Assembly (NCBI RefSeq): GCF_003123685.1
Contig: NZ_QCYJ01000033.1
Span: forward strand, 1-64,000
Source: Nocardia aurea
Lineage (GTDB): Bacteria; Actinomycetota; Actinomycetes; Mycobacteriales; Mycobacteriaceae
Length of the DNA stretch: 64,000 nucleotides
Direction of reading: 5' to 3'
The notes below the pieces were generated by a model. The model was not told where the DNA came from and did not search any database. It was given only the letters and a program-made list of their open reading frames with translations. The number at the start of each line of letters is the position of its first letter. The stretch's first letter is position 1. Below, in pieces: positions 45,984 through 54,648 of the stretch. A program made the translations under genes and the position numbers.

Positions 45984-46625
45984 GTGAATGAACCCGACAG
46001 CGCCCGGCCGGACCGGCCGTGGCCGCCCAGCACGGTCGGGTTGTGGACCGCCGAACCCTTCGACCCTGCCGACCCCACCGATGCGGGCAGCCCGAATTAC
46101 TATGTCGGCAAAGCTGTCTGGTGGGCCGAGCAGGTCATGCGTGCCGACTTCGCCCGCGCAGACCAGCTCATCCAGGCCACAGTACGCGCGGGCAGCGATG
46201 CCGAGATCGACAGTCTCTCCGACCGCGCCGAACGCATCGCCGCGCGCTGGCGTGACCGCGACGACGGCCTCGGGAGAGCGTGGAACCACGCAATCGATGC
46301 ACGCGAGGATTGGCGACGCGCCCCAGCCGTCATGCATCGCCTGCTCGAATCTCTCGAAGCCGACATCGTCGACCCAGACCGGGCACCGGTATTGGGGATC
46401 GAACTCCGAAACCTGCTCCACACCCGGGAACTTGCCGGGCACGGAATCTGGCTCCCACGCGAGACCGGCTTCGAGACACGCTCCACACCCGGCGCAGCGG
46501 CCTCGATCATCGAGGCCGCGTTGCCGACCGGAGCTGTCGCGCGTTCGGATCTCACCTACCCGCCCACGGATCGAGGTATCCCCGGCGCGGACGAACACGC
46601 ACCAGACGAAGGCGCGGGACGGTGA
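45984..46625 (+). CDS. Accessory transfer-region protein, paralog B
   Basis: A 213-aa protein from GTG 45984 with GGAAGGAG upstream. It is homologous over most of its length to the protein at 40417, with the shared GLWTAEPFD block, a conserved WW/EQV helix and a common C-terminal EGAGR. Acidic and helical with no known motif. Its stop overlaps the start of the small HTH gene, so the two are coupled; paralog A lacks such a partner. Confidence 0.6.
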   Translation: MNEPDSARPDRPWPPSTVGLWTAEPFDPADPTDAGSPNYYVGKAVWWAEQVMRADFARADQLIQATVRAGSDAEIDSLSDRAERIAARWRDRDDGLGRAWNHAIDAREDWRRAPAVMHRLLESLEADIVDPDRAPVLGIELRNLLHTRELAGHGIWLPRETGFETRSTPGAAASIIEAALPTGAVARSDLTYPPTDRGIPGADEHAPDEGAGR

Positions 46626-46981
46626 ACGGCCCACGCTATCGGCAGAGCGCCGAGACTTCGAACCGCTACCGAGACATCGATGCCGCTGTACGCGAGGCCG
46701 CGGTCGCGGCGGTGATCGCGCTCGAGGCTCATGGCCAGTCCGAATCCGCAGCTCGGCGCGCGGTCGCCGAACAACTGGGGGTATCGGCCAGCGCGGTCCG
46801 TGAATGGGTGCGCGCGGCCGAAGGAACCCAACGCAACATCGTCGCAGCCTCACAGCTGCGCCGCGAACTCGCCGACACCCACGCCCAATTGGCAGTGGCC
46901 CGCCAACTCAACCGTGACCTCGTCGCCGCGCTGCATGCCCGCGCACCCGCCGTTGGCGCTGACCACTACCTCGCACGATGA
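46622..46981 (+). CDS. Small HTH protein (transposase-OrfA-like fold)
   Basis: A 119-aa protein starting at GTG 46622 in a GTGA overlap. ARRAVAEQLGVSASAVREWV is a clear helix-turn-helix resembling IS3-type OrfA. A coiled-coil (ELADTHAQLAVARQLNRDLV) follows, as in OrfA leucine zippers. No OrfB, inverted repeats or other IS remains are nearby, so this is probably a domesticated DNA-binding protein or regulator of the transfer genes rather than an insertion sequence. Confidence 0.65.
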   Translation: MNGPRYRQSAETSNRYRDIDAAVREAAVAAVIALEAHGQSESAARRAVAEQLGVSASAVREWVRAAEGTQRNIVAASQLRRELADTHAQLAVARQLNRDLVAALHARAPAVGADHYLAR

Positions 46982-47033
46982 CCACTCACAACCAGGGACA
47001 CACACCGGTGCCGCGAAGACGAGGACAGCGGCG

Positions 47034-48647
47034 ATGAAACTGCTGGCCGCAGTGCTCGCCGTCTGGCTCGCCGCGCTCACCCTGGTACTGCTGTTGGTGC
47101 TCGACGAACCCGAAACACCCTGCAAGGTAGTCGAATCCAATACGGCGACACCGCTACCGGGTGGTTCGCGGGTATCGCCGATGAAATCGGGCACCTACAC
47201 CCTGACCTCCGGGTTCGGAGTGCGTGGGGGTGGGGAGTTCCACCAAGGCGTCGACATGGCCGCCGCGGCGGGCACCCCGATCTATGCCGCCGCCGACGGG
47301 AAGGTCATCGACGCGGGACCGGCGTCGGGGTTCGGATCCTGGGTGAGGATCGCGCACAACATCGACGGCGCCGAGATCGTCACCGTCTACGGGCACATGT
47401 TCCCCGACGACATTTCCGTCACCGTCGGTGAGCGCGTGCGGGCCGGGCAGCAGATCGCGCTGGTCGGCTACAACGGCCAAGTCGATCCTCCCGGCCTGCA
47501 GGGCGCGCATCTGCATTTCGAGACCAGACGCGGCGGGACCGCCGAGGACCCCGCTACCTGGCTGGCCACCGCCGGAGAACCCGGAGCGACCACCGCCCCG
47601 CCCACCAACAGTCCTGACCCGCAGTCGGTCCCCGACACGGCCGTTGCCGAGGGCGGGCTGGCACCGCTGCCACCGCAGGTCGGCTCCGAACAGCACCTGC
47701 AACCGAACGCGGTCCGCTTGGCGCGCACGATCCTGGCCCGATTCCCGCAGATCACCCGGATCGGAGGCTGGCGCGCGTCCGACCCGTTTCCCGACCATCC
47801 CGACGGTCGCGCGATCGATGTCATGATCCCGGACTACGCCAGCGGCGAGGGCAAGGCACTGGGCGACGCGGTCGCTGACTACGCCATTACCCAAGCCCCG
47901 TACCTGCGCGTGGAATACATCATCTGGCGCGGCGTCTACCGGCCCGCCACCGGTGAACCTTCCCCGAACTTCGACCCCGACGCCGGTGACACCGCCAACC
48001 ATTTCGACCACGTCCACATCACCGTCGCCACCGGCGATCCCGCCGACGGACTGGTCGCCGCGACAGCGCCCACATCGACCGGTGGCGTGCCGGGGTGCGG
48101 GCCTGAACAGGGTGGCAGGTCGGTCGATGACGACCTGGCGCCCGGGTCGGTGCCCGCCGAATACGAGCAGTGGTACCGCCGAGCCGGGACGTTGTGTCCG
48201 CAGATCAAACCGTCACTGCTCGCCGCGCAGGGCCACGCCGAGTCCGGGTTCAACCCGCAGGCCGGATCCGGTGCCGGAGCGTTGGGGATCGCGCAATTCC
48301 TGCCCGGCACCGCCGCGGCGACCAACCCCGACGACGGACGCCCGTATGTGCTCGATTCCGACGGCAATGGCACCGCCAGCGTGTGGGATCCCGGTGACGC
48401 CATCATCGGCCAAGGCCGCTACATGTGCGCCATCGCCAACAAGGTCGACACCTGGATCGCCGACGGCAGTGTCTCGGCACCCAACGGGGCCACGGAACTG
48501 TATCTGGCTGCCTACAACGCCGGAGAGGGCGCGGTGCTGTCCTCGGGTGGATTCCCCACCGGCGCAGCCGATTACCAGGTCCAGACACGCCCGTACGTCG
48601 ACAAGATCCTCGCCACCGCCCCCCGATACAGCAACCAACTCGACTGA
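47034..48647 (+). CDS. Three-domain cell-wall hydrolase (VirB1-like)
   Basis: A 537-aa protein from ATG 47034 with GAGGA upstream. One N-terminal membrane helix (LAAVLAVWLAALTLVLLLVL) is followed by three modules. The first is an M23 peptidase: HQGVDMAAAAGTPIYAAADG (~69) and HLHFE (~158). The second, ~residues 220-345, has RIGGWRASDPFPDHPDGRAI and DHVHITV, resembling the C-terminal domain of phage and actinobacterial lysins. The third is a soluble lytic transglycosylase: LLAAQGHAESGFNPQAGSGA (Glu ~402) and YLAAYNAGEGAV. It would open peptidoglycan for the conjugation channel. Having both peptide- and glycan-cleaving modules in one chain is typical of Gram-positive T4SS. Confidence 0.85.
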   Translation: MKLLAAVLAVWLAALTLVLLLVLDEPETPCKVVESNTATPLPGGSRVSPMKSGTYTLTSGFGVRGGGEFHQGVDMAAAAGTPIYAAADGKVIDAGPASGFGSWVRIAHNIDGAEIVTVYGHMFPDDISVTVGERVRAGQQIALVGYNGQVDPPGLQGAHLHFETRRGGTAEDPATWLATAGEPGATTAPPTNSPDPQSVPDTAVAEGGLAPLPPQVGSEQHLQPNAVRLARTILARFPQITRIGGWRASDPFPDHPDGRAIDVMIPDYASGEGKALGDAVADYAITQAPYLRVEYIIWRGVYRPATGEPSPNFDPDAGDTANHFDHVHITVATGDPADGLVAATAPTSTGGVPGCGPEQGGRSVDDDLAPGSVPAEYEQWYRRAGTLCPQIKPSLLAAQGHAESGFNPQAGSGAGALGIAQFLPGTAAATNPDDGRPYVLDSDGNGTASVWDPGDAIIGQGRYMCAIANKVDTWIADGSVSAPNGATELYLAAYNAGEGAVLSSGGFPTGAADYQVQTRPYVDKILATAPRYSNQLD

Positions 48648-48669
48648 ACCGCAACGACAGGAGATTTCC

Positions 48670-49266
48670 ATGCTGCCCTCACCCGGTCGTCGGCCCTCAG
48701 GTCACGGGACTCCGATCATGAAACGCAACGGCATTCTGCTCGCCGCCGTGGCCGCGGTCCTGATCGCGGCAACCGTCGCGACCTGGCACGACGGCCGATC
48801 ACCAGATGTTCCCCCGTCACAGCCCACTGGCGAGGACGCTGACCACGCGCATCTCGGTCCGCAACCACATGACGCGTCCCCGGCGACCGTGGTTGAGCAA
48901 GGGCTGACGTTGATGTTCAGTTGGGTACCGGTCATTGATCCCGCCCCGGGTGCGGCGTTGACGCGGGCACGAGCATGGCTGACGGGAAACCTCGCGGCCG
49001 CTGCGAACAGTATACCCGCACAGCAGGTCCGGGCTCCCGCGCCGTGGGCGAGTTGGCAACGATCCGGCGACGTCGTCACCGCCACAGTGCGCGCCGACCG
49101 AAGCGTCCCGTGCGGAACCGACGACTGTGTCGTGACCGCTCACCTCACCCAAACCGTGCTGCACCGCGACGGAACCGACACCCCCTACAGCGCCTCGACG
49201 ATCACCGCCGCCCTCACCCGCACTCCTCAGGGATGGCGACTGGCCTCCTACAGACTCACCACCTGA
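48670..49266 (+). CDS. Membrane-anchored T4SS accessory protein
   Basis: A 198-aa protein from ATG 48670, with AGGAG 6 nt upstream. One membrane helix (ILLAAVAAVLIAATVATW) is followed by an external domain with TVVEQGLTLMFSWVPVIDPA and WLTGNLAAAANSIP. It ends in strands (DDCVVTAHLTQTVLHRDGTD, QGWRLASYRLTT) that resemble the VirB8/NTF2-like closing strands of other T4SS subunits. It lies 22 bp after the cell-wall hydrolase. Likely a channel or hydrolase partner at the membrane. Confidence 0.6.
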   Translation: MLPSPGRRPSGHGTPIMKRNGILLAAVAAVLIAATVATWHDGRSPDVPPSQPTGEDADHAHLGPQPHDASPATVVEQGLTLMFSWVPVIDPAPGAALTRARAWLTGNLAAAANSIPAQQVRAPAPWASWQRSGDVVTATVRADRSVPCGTDDCVVTAHLTQTVLHRDGTDTPYSASTITAALTRTPQGWRLASYRLTT

Positions 49267-49323
49267 CGACCAGGCCAGCGCAGACCGCAGGTCAACTCGA
49301 CCATCGCCCCGGGGAGGAACTCC

Positions 49324-50175
49324 ATGCACGACACCGAGCACGATCGGCAGCCGACAACCGACGGGGTGCCGTTCTCGCCGTCGACCACCCGGGGTCCAGG
49401 GCTCGGGGATCTGGAATTGCCGAGTCTGGGGCGATTCCTGCGCCAGGTCCGCGAATCCGGTACCGACTCTCGCACCGGTCGACCCATCTCCCGGGAGACC
49501 GCGGCCTACCGCGTCGGACTCAGCGCCGCCTACCTCACCCAGATCGAGCGAGACCTGCGGACACCGACACCCCAAGCGCTGCAACTACTCACCACCGGCT
49601 ACGGGCTCACCGCCGCCCAGACACGCCATATCACCGAACTACGCGCACCACCGGTCCCGGCCCCGCCCATCGACACCATGCGGGCCCGCGTCGAAAACAA
49701 CCCCGCGATCCGGAGACGGCTGCGCGGGCTGGGAAGGGCGGGAGTGCTCGCCGCCTACTTCGACCCGTTCTGGAACCTGCTGGCCGCCAATCCTGAAATG
49801 CACCAAACCTTCCCCGGACTCGAACAGACCGGCAACCTCGCGCTCTGGTACTTCAGCCGAGAGGCCCGTGAACGGCTCCCCGAATGGGACCTCGAGGCCG
49901 CCGCGGTGGTCAGCGCTCTCAAGGCGACCCTGGGTGTGCATCGCCGCGCCGTCGGCGCGCGGGCCGTGCTCGCACAGCTACAGCACGACAGCGACTTCCG
50001 GCGTTTGTGGACCCACACCACCGACATCGCCTACCACCGCGACCGCGCCACACCGCTGAGGATCCACGTCGCCGGACAGGTCCGAGAACTCGACATCGAG
50101 ACCAGCGTCATCTCCGACGTCCACAGCCACACCAGACTCTTCCAGGCCGTCACAGTCGCCCTCACCACCACCTGA
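49324..50175 (+). CDS. XRE-family regulator with MmyB-like domain (second copy)
   Basis: A 283-aa protein from ATG 49324, with GGGGAGGA upstream. An HTH spans residues ~35-100 (TGRPISRETAAYRVGLSAAY, LTQIERDLRTPTPQALQLL). A MmyB-like region follows (AYFDPFWNLLAANPEMHQTF, NLALWYFSREARERLPEW, DSDFRRLWTHTTD). It shares domain order with the regulator at 14309 but little sequence. It closes the accessory transfer block and could control it. I see no copy of the cargo/transfer palindromes beside it, so it may read a different site. Confidence 0.75.
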   Translation: MHDTEHDRQPTTDGVPFSPSTTRGPGLGDLELPSLGRFLRQVRESGTDSRTGRPISRETAAYRVGLSAAYLTQIERDLRTPTPQALQLLTTGYGLTAAQTRHITELRAPPVPAPPIDTMRARVENNPAIRRRLRGLGRAGVLAAYFDPFWNLLAANPEMHQTFPGLEQTGNLALWYFSREARERLPEWDLEAAAVVSALKATLGVHRRAVGARAVLAQLQHDSDFRRLWTHTTDIAYHRDRATPLRIHVAGQVRELDIETSVISDVHSHTRLFQAVTVALTTT

Positions 50176-50267
50176 ACACATCCACGAAACCGCCGCGCAC
50201 CGCACCCGCTACGCTCGAACTGCGCATGCCGACCTGCAATCGGGCGTCGCCGAGCTGCCCCGCTGCC

Positions 50268-50654
50268 TCACGCTACGCCGCGGGCCGCCTCGATGGGCCC
50301 TGGATCGTAACGCAGGCTTTCGGGTGCCACGGGGTAGGGATCCACCCACCAAGCCGGCACGAACCCGTCCATTAAGTGCTCGAACGTACGACACGTCGAG
50401 CACCATTCCCACAGCCGCCCGCGGCCCTTGTACAAAACCCCGTGCAGCACCGTCGCATCGGAGTCTTCCTGCACATACCAGCGGTGCAGCGTCGCCGAGC
50501 CGCAGACCGGACACGAGCCCGGAACCTCGGCGCTATTCCAACTTGCGTTGAACCTCCGGCGCCACTGCGTATAGGTCTCGTCGCCATTCTCACGCCACTT
50601 GGCCTGCTCGTTCACGGCTCCCTCGATTTCTTCTGCCCGGTCGAAGGTTGGCAT
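50268..50654 (-). CDS. Cysteine-rich orphan protein, immunity-like
   Basis: A 128-aa protein; ATG 50654 is preferred, ATG 50666 possible. The region SCPVCGSATLHRWYVQED, then LWEWCSTCRTFEHLMDGFVP and AWW, holds two CxxC pairs, so a zinc site is likely. Small acidic proteins with this kind of ribbon are common as orphan immunity genes in actinobacteria, but that role is inference. It is convergent with the regulator gene. Confidence 0.55.
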   Translation of the reverse strand: MPTFDRAEEIEGAVNEQAKWRENGDETYTQWRRRFNASWNSAEVPGSCPVCGSATLHRWYVQEDSDATVLHGVLYKGRGRLWEWCSTCRTFEHLMDGFVPAWWVDPYPVAPESLRYDPGPIEAARGVA

Positions 50655-50833
50655 GAGCCCGATCATGCCGCTGTGTCGGTGGCTCGACCGAAGCCACCCT
50701 GATCGACACGCCGATCCCGAGCGCCCTGCGGACCCCGCTGGCGAAGGGGCCAAACCCGGCGCGGCTGGCCGACCAGAGGCAATGCGGCTCAGAACGTCCG
50801 CATCTGCCAATTACACGACGATTGACAGGGCTC

Positions 50834-51367
50834 TCATAGGAAGGCATCCAGAACGGTTTCACAGAAGGCGATATCGACTGCCTCGTCAGCGATGAACCGA
50901 TCAGCCTCGCTCAGCAGAGCCGATGACCGGTCTGTCACGTCCATGTCCACGAAGCGGTCGAGCTCGAAACATGCCATGCCTTCCCAGATGAGTTCCTCAG
51001 CCCTGTCTCGAGGTTCATGGTCACGGATATGCCACCAGACAACGTCCAGACGCGCTGGCGCGGTGTATTCGTCGAGAATCCCGAACCGCCACGAACGTGC
51101 GACCAACCCGCAGACTGCACTCCAGAACCCCAACGTCGGCAGTTCCCCGAGGTCGCGGCCTGACTGCACATGCAACTGCCCGACAGCGTCATCGATGTCC
51201 GGACACCAGATCGATGCCATCGAGGCCAGTTCGAGGGCGGCAGGCCAATCGCCCCCGAGCGCCACGACAGGCTTGGCGAGATCCATCCAGTCCGCATTGT
51301 CGAAACAGGCACCGAACCGTGGATCGGTCAGGGACTGAACCACTTGCGCCAATCCAGCCCTGCCCAC
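50834..51367 (-). CDS. Hypothetical acidic orphan protein
   Basis: A 177-aa protein starting at GTG 51367, without a strong ribosome-binding site. Helical and Trp/Asp-rich (FWSAVCGLVARSWRFGILDE, LDVVWWHIRDHEPRDRAEEL). No motif recognised. Copy 2 of the dispersed repeat lies in its upstream gap. The size, acidity and isolation are like immunity proteins of polymorphic toxins; no toxin is adjacent. Confidence 0.5.
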   Translation of the reverse strand: MGRAGLAQVVQSLTDPRFGACFDNADWMDLAKPVVALGGDWPAALELASMASIWCPDIDDAVGQLHVQSGRDLGELPTLGFWSAVCGLVARSWRFGILDEYTAPARLDVVWWHIRDHEPRDRAEELIWEGMACFELDRFVDMDVTDRSSALLSEADRFIADEAVDIAFCETVLDAFL

Positions 51368-51434
51368 CTGCCGGAGTGTAGCGGCGCCACGTTCCCGGAT
51401 CTCGGTCCGGGCGAATCACCAGCCCGCGACTGCA

Positions 51435-51558
51435 CCCCTGCCTCCTCATGGCCGGATTGTCTGGCTCGCTCGGCCGAGTCAGGGAAAGAACGCCCTTGAC
51501 ACGACCTCCCTCAGCTCAGGAACGGCCAAGACGAGGAAGCAGGGGAGGGGAAGTCACA
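51435..51558 (-). repeat. Dispersed ~125-bp repeat, copy 2 (inverted relative to copy 1)
   Basis: The reverse complement of this segment matches 1319-1445 over most of its length, for example CCCTGCTTCCTCGTCTTGGCC and GGAGGTCGTGTCAAGGGCG. It lies between two minus-strand orphan genes. Confidence 0.7.
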
Positions 51559-51598
51559 CGGACGAGCCATCCGGGTTGGACGGGGTGAGCAGAGCCGA

Positions 51599-52444
51599 TT
51601 ATGCGACCTTCCGTGTGGGATCGTCCGGGAAGTTCCAGTCGATCTCGACCCGCGCCTGCGGTGCAACATGTAGGGCGGCGCGGGTAACCGCGTCCTCGAA
51701 GCCGGGACGCCACCGATCGAAACCCGCGATCAGGACCGGCGTGTCCTCGGTATAGCCGAAACTGCTCCACCGACCGTCAGGCTCCTCACGCCAACTGTTG
51801 AGCACGTCCTCACCCAGATACTCACGATCATGGACATCTCCGAGAGCACCGAACACCTCATGCGCGTGCCCCCAATCCCTCAAACCACTCACTTGATACC
51901 CGTAGTGAACTCTCGTAGCAGTGCAGGCCCACACCGAGGAGAAGTACTCTGCGGGCCGCGCCCCACGCAGCGCATTGTCCGCCCGGAAACCCGTCGCCAA
52001 CCGCGCCATCTCGGTAGGTACTTCGTAGAAGTAGTCCACCTCCGCACTACCGGACGCCTGATTCGTACGCGCGCGGGCCAAGACATCGGCGAACTCGCCC
52101 GGCGGATCACCTTCGTGTTCGAGATGATCGACCGCAACATCCCGATCATGACGCACGCCCCAGATCTGCCGCCCGTCGCTGAACCCCGCCGCCGAACTAC
52201 TCGGTCCGAAAGAGGACTCGTAGTACGCCACTACCTCGGCCCCCTTCGACAGTGGTCGCAACACCTCGGGACAGCGCAGAAACCCCGGCGGATTCACATC
52301 GGGGTCGAACACGATGTGCCAATCGGCGAACGACACAGACTCTGCACCAGACGCCCCACTCTCGATCTCGGCCAGACCCAGCACATCGAGAACCGTTGTC
52401 CTCGACCGTCCACGCACCGCGACCCACGAAACGACATCTCCCAC
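51599..52444 (-). CDS. Hypothetical orphan protein
   Basis: A 281-aa protein from GTG 52444. Mixed alpha/beta and acidic, with DWHIVFDPDVNPPGFLRCPE, EVVAYYESSFGPSSSAAGFS and a C-terminal FDRWRPGFEDAVTRAALHVA. No signal peptide or membrane segment. It resembles large single-domain immunity or SMI1/SUKH-like proteins in composition only. Function unknown. Confidence 0.5.
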   Translation of the reverse strand: MGDVVSWVAVRGRSRTTVLDVLGLAEIESGASGAESVSFADWHIVFDPDVNPPGFLRCPEVLRPLSKGAEVVAYYESSFGPSSSAAGFSDGRQIWGVRHDRDVAVDHLEHEGDPPGEFADVLARARTNQASGSAEVDYFYEVPTEMARLATGFRADNALRGARPAEYFSSVWACTATRVHYGYQVSGLRDWGHAHEVFGALGDVHDREYLGEDVLNSWREEPDGRWSSFGYTEDTPVLIAGFDRWRPGFEDAVTRAALHVAPQARVEIDWNFPDDPTRKVA

Positions 52445-52737
52445 GGCTCAGACTCTAGATCCGCGACCCAGGTCCGACGACACATCGGTGACACAACTAC
52501 CCCAGACACCGCTGGATCGGTGAACGTGAAACCACCCAGGCCCAAGCGAGTGTGGTTGGTGGGTTCGGTCGGCGAGTTGCGGGAGAGCAAGTCGGGGACG
52601 GCGCACGAGGCACCGAGCACTGCTCGGTGCACGAAAGCGGCCAGTTTTGAAGCGTTCGGGTGCTGCCAGGTCGCCGAAGCGGATGCCGGAACACGCGAAG
52701 AGAACAGGTAGAGGCATCGACCTGCCGGGACGCAGCA

Positions 52738-53151
52738 CTACCCGCCGTCAGCCTCGTAACGATCCACCCGCTTTAAAACGCCTCCGGTTATCGACTCGGG
52801 GTCTGGCAGGCGTTCGGTCCTAGCGAGATGAATTTCGGTCAAGTGCCCATCAATCATCATCCAGAGGCCGAAGAGGTCGTCTTCCTCGTCACGGATCATG
52901 ACCTGCACAGAGTGCGGGTCGGGCCACTCGAGACCTTCCAGATGGGCGAGAAGCCCGGTCCAGTTGCGTCGATAGAACTGAGCGACCCACAGGTAGCAGT
53001 CACTCGACCCGTTACAGGTTCCCTCGAAAACCGAATCATCGACCGGGGTGAAGCATTGATGCCACTCCCGCTCCGGGGCGGGGACCGTCAGGTGCTCCAT
53101 CACTTCCATCGCCTCACGGGCGAGCACGACGACCTCGGCGAACCGACTCAC
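52738..53151 (-). CDS. Small orphan protein
   Basis: A 137-aa protein from GTG 53151 with GAAAGG 7 nt upstream; the frame is open further but that part lacks a ribosome-binding site. LAREAMEVMEHLTVPAPERE, DCYLWVAQFYRRNWTGLLAH and IRDEEDDLFGLWMMIDG suggest a compact alpha/beta protein. Two cysteines (CNGSSDC) may bind metal or bridge. Function unknown. Confidence 0.5.
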   Translation of the reverse strand: MSRFAEVVVLAREAMEVMEHLTVPAPEREWHQCFTPVDDSVFEGTCNGSSDCYLWVAQFYRRNWTGLLAHLEGLEWPDPHSVQVMIRDEEDDLFGLWMMIDGHLTEIHLARTERLPDPESITGGVLKRVDRYEADGG

Positions 53152-53547
53152 AGCGACACCTTTCGAAAACCGTTGCCGTACAGCACCCCAGTGGGAGACC
53201 GCAGCTATGGAATGTACCCCTGCCCTCATCGCCGACTGCTGGCATCGTCCGTGTCGGGCATTGGTGCGGTTGAGGCTGGGCTGACCTGCATGGATGAATT
53301 GCTGAACAAACCGGACCTGCGCGGGAAGACCGCGCGTGGAGAACCGTGCTGGTTGCGAGGCCCCTGCGTCCTCATGGCCCGATTGTCTGACCTCACTCGG
53401 CTTGTCGCACCCTTGACACGGGCCTCTTCAGTTCAGGGGTGGCCAGAACGAGGAAGCAAGCTAAGGACCCCGTGTACTGCGAAGATTCCGGCGATCGAAC
53501 TGCGAAACTGTTGGATTCGCGCCGAACGGGTGAGCTGTGGAGCGGGA
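53152..53547. other. Intergenic, ~400 bp, holding repeat copy 3
   Basis: Apart from the dispersed repeat at 53361-53460 no feature is supported. The rest separates two minus-strand orphan genes and may contain the promoter of the 52738-53151 gene. Confidence 0.4.
53361..53460 (-). repeat. Dispersed repeat, copy 3
   Basis: Same orientation as copy 2: CCCCTGCGTCCTCATGGCCC, then GATTGTCTGACCTCACTCGG, CACCCTTGACACGGGCC and GGCCAGAACGAGGAAGCA. Slightly shorter and more diverged than copies 1 and 2. Confidence 0.65.
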
Positions 53548-54009
53548 TCAGTACCAGCCCTGGGTTATCGGCCCGTGTCCGAAACGGTTGTTGTCGAGCC
53601 AGTAGCTGCCGCCGTGAATCCACCAGGGCCGGGATCCGATGAACTCCAGTGCGGTGTCCGGCGTCATCGTGTCGACCAGTTCGGGTGCGATGATCGCGCG
53701 GTACTAACCGACGGAGAATCTCCTGTAGTTGGTATCGAACCAGTACTCGAGCCACAATGTGCCGCACTCGCTACACGGCTTGACGCTCACGTCGCCGTAG
53801 CGCGTGTCATAGGCGCAACCGATATCCTTCTCCTCCACGTAGGGGATGACGAAGGGTGGTGTGTCGCAGCGACAATTGCCCGTCGGGTACTCGTGTGTGC
53901 TCGGGCCCTCGGGCATGCTCGGCTCGTCGAGCGGGGTCCTCACCTGCACGACAGGGGTGGTCACAGGGTCGGCAGATTTGAGTAATTTCCTGATCAGGTA
54001 CCTGAACAT
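53548..54009 (-). pseudogene. Zinc-ribbon orphan gene interrupted by in-frame TAG
   Basis: ATG 54009 (GAGG 5 nt upstream) reads MFRYLIRKLLKSADPV and continues through GNCRCDTPPFVIPYVEEKD and VKPCSECGTLWLEYWF to TAG at 53704-53706. The same frame continues without gap as YRAIIAPELVDTMTPDTALE, then FIGSRPWWIHGGSYW, to TGA 53548-53550, with protein-like composition. The simplest reading is one 153-codon gene with a nonsense change, leaving a 101-aa product. Readthrough or a sequencing error are alternatives. CxC and CxxC pairs suggest a zinc site. Confidence 0.55.
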
Positions 54010-54644
54010 CGTCACCTCGCGCATCCACTCGACCTACAAATCCTGTCAGTGCTCGGATACTGATATCCACCCGACATAGCCTCGAATACACCTTGACATT
54101 GCTACCCCGACCGAGTCGAGCGGTAGCGTCAGCTGGGCGGGCTACGGAACTGACTACCGGGACGCGACCACACGCTGTAAGCGGCATCAACCGACCGGCA
54201 CGTTCAAACGAGCCGAAACCATCAATAACGTGCTCTGACCTGATGACTAGATCTTCGGTCCGATCCAGGAGTTCAAGGGCGCCGCTGGGCGTCTACGAAC
54301 TTGAGTGACACGGATCGGCGCCTGAAGGCAGCTGGTAGGTGATGCTGGCGCGCATCGATGCAAACTGCATCTGCTGCGGGACTGGTCGCGCCCTCACCGA
54401 TCAGGTCTGATGGAAATCAGGACCAACACCGGCTTCTGACAACCGATTTCGAATCAACGTTCAGTCCCCCACCGGAGTCGGTGTTGCGTCCGGCATTCGT
54501 GGGAGTTCCGGGGCCCGACGCCAGGTTTCGTGGTCGCGTCGGTTCCGTTCCTGCCAATCCCGCCCAGAAGCCTCCGGTATGCGGTCGCACGACCGTCCCC
54601 GGTGCTGTGTTCGTGCGCGAGCAGATGACGTGTCGGAGGTGTCG
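54010..54644. other. Intergenic, ~630 bp, upstream of second transfer block
   Basis: No strongly supported gene except the weak frame at 54358-54648. I see no large palindrome or copy of the 15/27-kb operators. It should contain the promoter for the 54645 gene run. Confidence 0.35.
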
Positions 54645-54648
54645 GTGA
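54358..54648 (+). CDS. Uncertain small ORF overlapping the coiled-coil gene
   Basis: A 96-codon frame (LRPAFVGVPGPDARFRGRVG) whose TGA overlaps the GTG start of the next gene. The overlap and Pro/Gly/Arg-rich composition are the only support; no ribosome-binding site is seen at its ATG. It may be a chance frame. Confidence 0.25.
   Translation: MQTASAAGLVAPSPIRSDGNQDQHRLLTTDFESTFSPPPESVLRPAFVGVPGPDARFRGRVGSVPANPAQKPPVCGRTTVPGAVFVREQMTCRRCR

Noticed and set aside
46622..46981. IS3-family insertion sequence
   Set aside because: Only an OrfA-like HTH/coiled-coil protein is present; no OrfB, terminal inverted repeats or target duplications are seen, and the gene is coupled within an operon.
50761..50830. 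tRNA-like sequence on the minus strand (D-arm-like GTGTAATTGGCAGATGC and a GCGG...CCGC stem)
   Set aside because: The would-be anticodon loop has 10 nt and no proper T-arm or acceptor stem follows, so I do not call a tRNA; a covariance-model search would decide.
51435..53460. TTGACA boxes within the dispersed repeat as promoters
   Set aside because: No suitable -10 hexamer lies 16-19 bp downstream in either copy, so the match is probably fortuitous.
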